This document shows, piece by piece, positions 5,389 through 5,696 of a DNA stretch of 5,696 nucleotides. Source of the stretch: Actinomycetota bacterium. Its GTDB lineage: Bacteria; Actinomycetota; Thermoleophilia; UBA2241. The DNA lies in NCBI GenBank assembly GCA_003157715.1, contig PMKK01000210.1:3577-9272 (forward strand), written 5' to 3'. Each line of letters starts with the position of its first letter. Within the stretch, counting starts at the first letter, position 1. Below the pieces are notes generated by a model, which was not told where the DNA came from, searched no databases, and was given only the letters and a program-made list of their open reading frames with translations. A program made the position numbers and the translations under genes.

Positions 5389-5696
5389 GACCCCATCGGC
5401 GTGGCCCAAGCGCCGGGCGAGCCGGCCTTCGTGACGACCTCAGACCCCGACACGGAGACAGGTCGATGTCGGCCGGGTCTCGCAACGTCCAACGGCACTG
5501 CGTCGGCGGCCGCGGTGATAGGGTGCTGGTGCTCACCGCACATGCTTGTCACGGCGAGGCGCGGTACCCCCCAGCACCATCAGGCTGCGGCGCGTCGTAA
5601 CGTGGCAAGGCAGGCGTCTCCCGGCGCGACTCACTTCTCGATTCGGCTGGGACGAGGCTTTATGGGAGGCCGCGTAGCCGCTCCGCCCGCCCTCCC
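5389..5696. other. Gene-free right-hand end
   Basis: No reading frame on either strand has a plausible start, length and protein-like content, and no tRNA, rRNA, tmRNA, SRP or RNase P RNA pattern is recognisable. It contains the inverted repeat listed below, widely spaced arms CGAGACCC (5386-5393) and GGGTCTCG (5475-5482), and a direct repeat GGCCTTCG (5380-5387 and 5424-5431). GGGAGG (5664-5669) and CCTCCC (5691-5696) form an inverted pair ending exactly at the window edge. An ATG at 5662 opens a frame to the edge, with GAGG five bases before it, but 35 bases are too few to call a gene. Confidence 0.5.
5522..5578. repeat. Nested inverted repeat in the right intergenic region
   Basis: GGTGCTGG (5522-5529) and CCAGCACC (5571-5578) are exact reverse complements and enclose a second pair, ACCGC (5535-5539) and GCGGT (5561-5565). 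The left arm is also part of a tandem GGTGCT-GGTGCT (5522-5533), and GGTG-CT-CACC (5528-5537) offers a competing small hairpin. The spacing allows a 57-base RNA stem-loop on either strand. It is not followed by a T-run and matches no RNA family I recognise. Confidence 0.35.

Noticed and set aside
4466..5536. 356-residue minus-strand open frame overlapping the exported-protein gene in another frame
   Set aside because: It is very Arg-rich, reads through the promoter region, and has no membrane or domain features, while the frame of 4162-5325 shows two helices and Ig-like repeats.
5662..5696. Possible start of a plus-strand gene running off the right edge
   Set aside because: Only 35 bases are visible, the ribosome binding site is weak (GAGG), and the same bases form an inverted repeat; there is not enough to support a gene call.

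Overview
This is a GC-rich window (visibly well over 60% G+C, with strong G/C preference at third codon positions). It carries four complete protein genes and no RNA gene, insertion sequence or CRISPR array that I can support. The base composition, the SD-type ribosome binding sites, and a two-helix exported protein carrying CARDB-like domains suggest a high-GC Gram-positive bacterium, probably Actinomycetota. That placement is inference from composition and protein style, not from a marker gene.

Layout, left to right. Positions 1-306 hold no convincing gene. They contain a 23-bp exact tandem repeat at the very edge and, just ahead of the first gene, two stacked inverted repeats that look like a structured leader or operator. 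Positions 307-1869 (+) encode a 12-helix APC-superfamily amino-acid/polyamine permease, closed by a textbook intrinsic terminator (17-bp perfect stem, ACAC loop, T-run) at 1924-1965. The other three genes are on the minus strand and converge on that terminator. In transcription order (right to left) they are a two-helix membrane-anchored exported protein with two CARDB/Ig-like domains and an aromatic C-terminal module (4162-5325), a galactose-1-phosphate uridylyltransferase-like HIT-superfamily nucleotidylyltransferase (3011-4069), and an unrecognised protein built from two diverged copies of one ~90-residue alpha/beta domain (2080-2814).

The three minus-strand genes do not look like one tight operon. 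The gaps are 92 and 196 bases. The GalT-like gene has its own good promoter (TTGCCG, 17 bp, TATCAT) in the 92-base gap, and the exported protein has an extended -10 promoter in a small AT-rich island. The 196-base gap contains two hairpins that could terminate or control transcription. No shared pathway among the four genes is evident: there is no galK, galE or other sugar gene beside the GalT-like enzyme, and no amino-acid catabolic gene beside the permease within the window.

The right-hand end (5350-5696) holds no gene I can support, apart from the promoter of the exported protein and a nested inverted repeat (5522-5578). I see no clear novel multi-gene system. The items most worth a second look are the leader structure of the permease, the duplicated-domain protein, the GalT-like enzyme of unknown substrate, and the exported protein with its W/Y/T-rich tail and near-leaderless start ambiguity.
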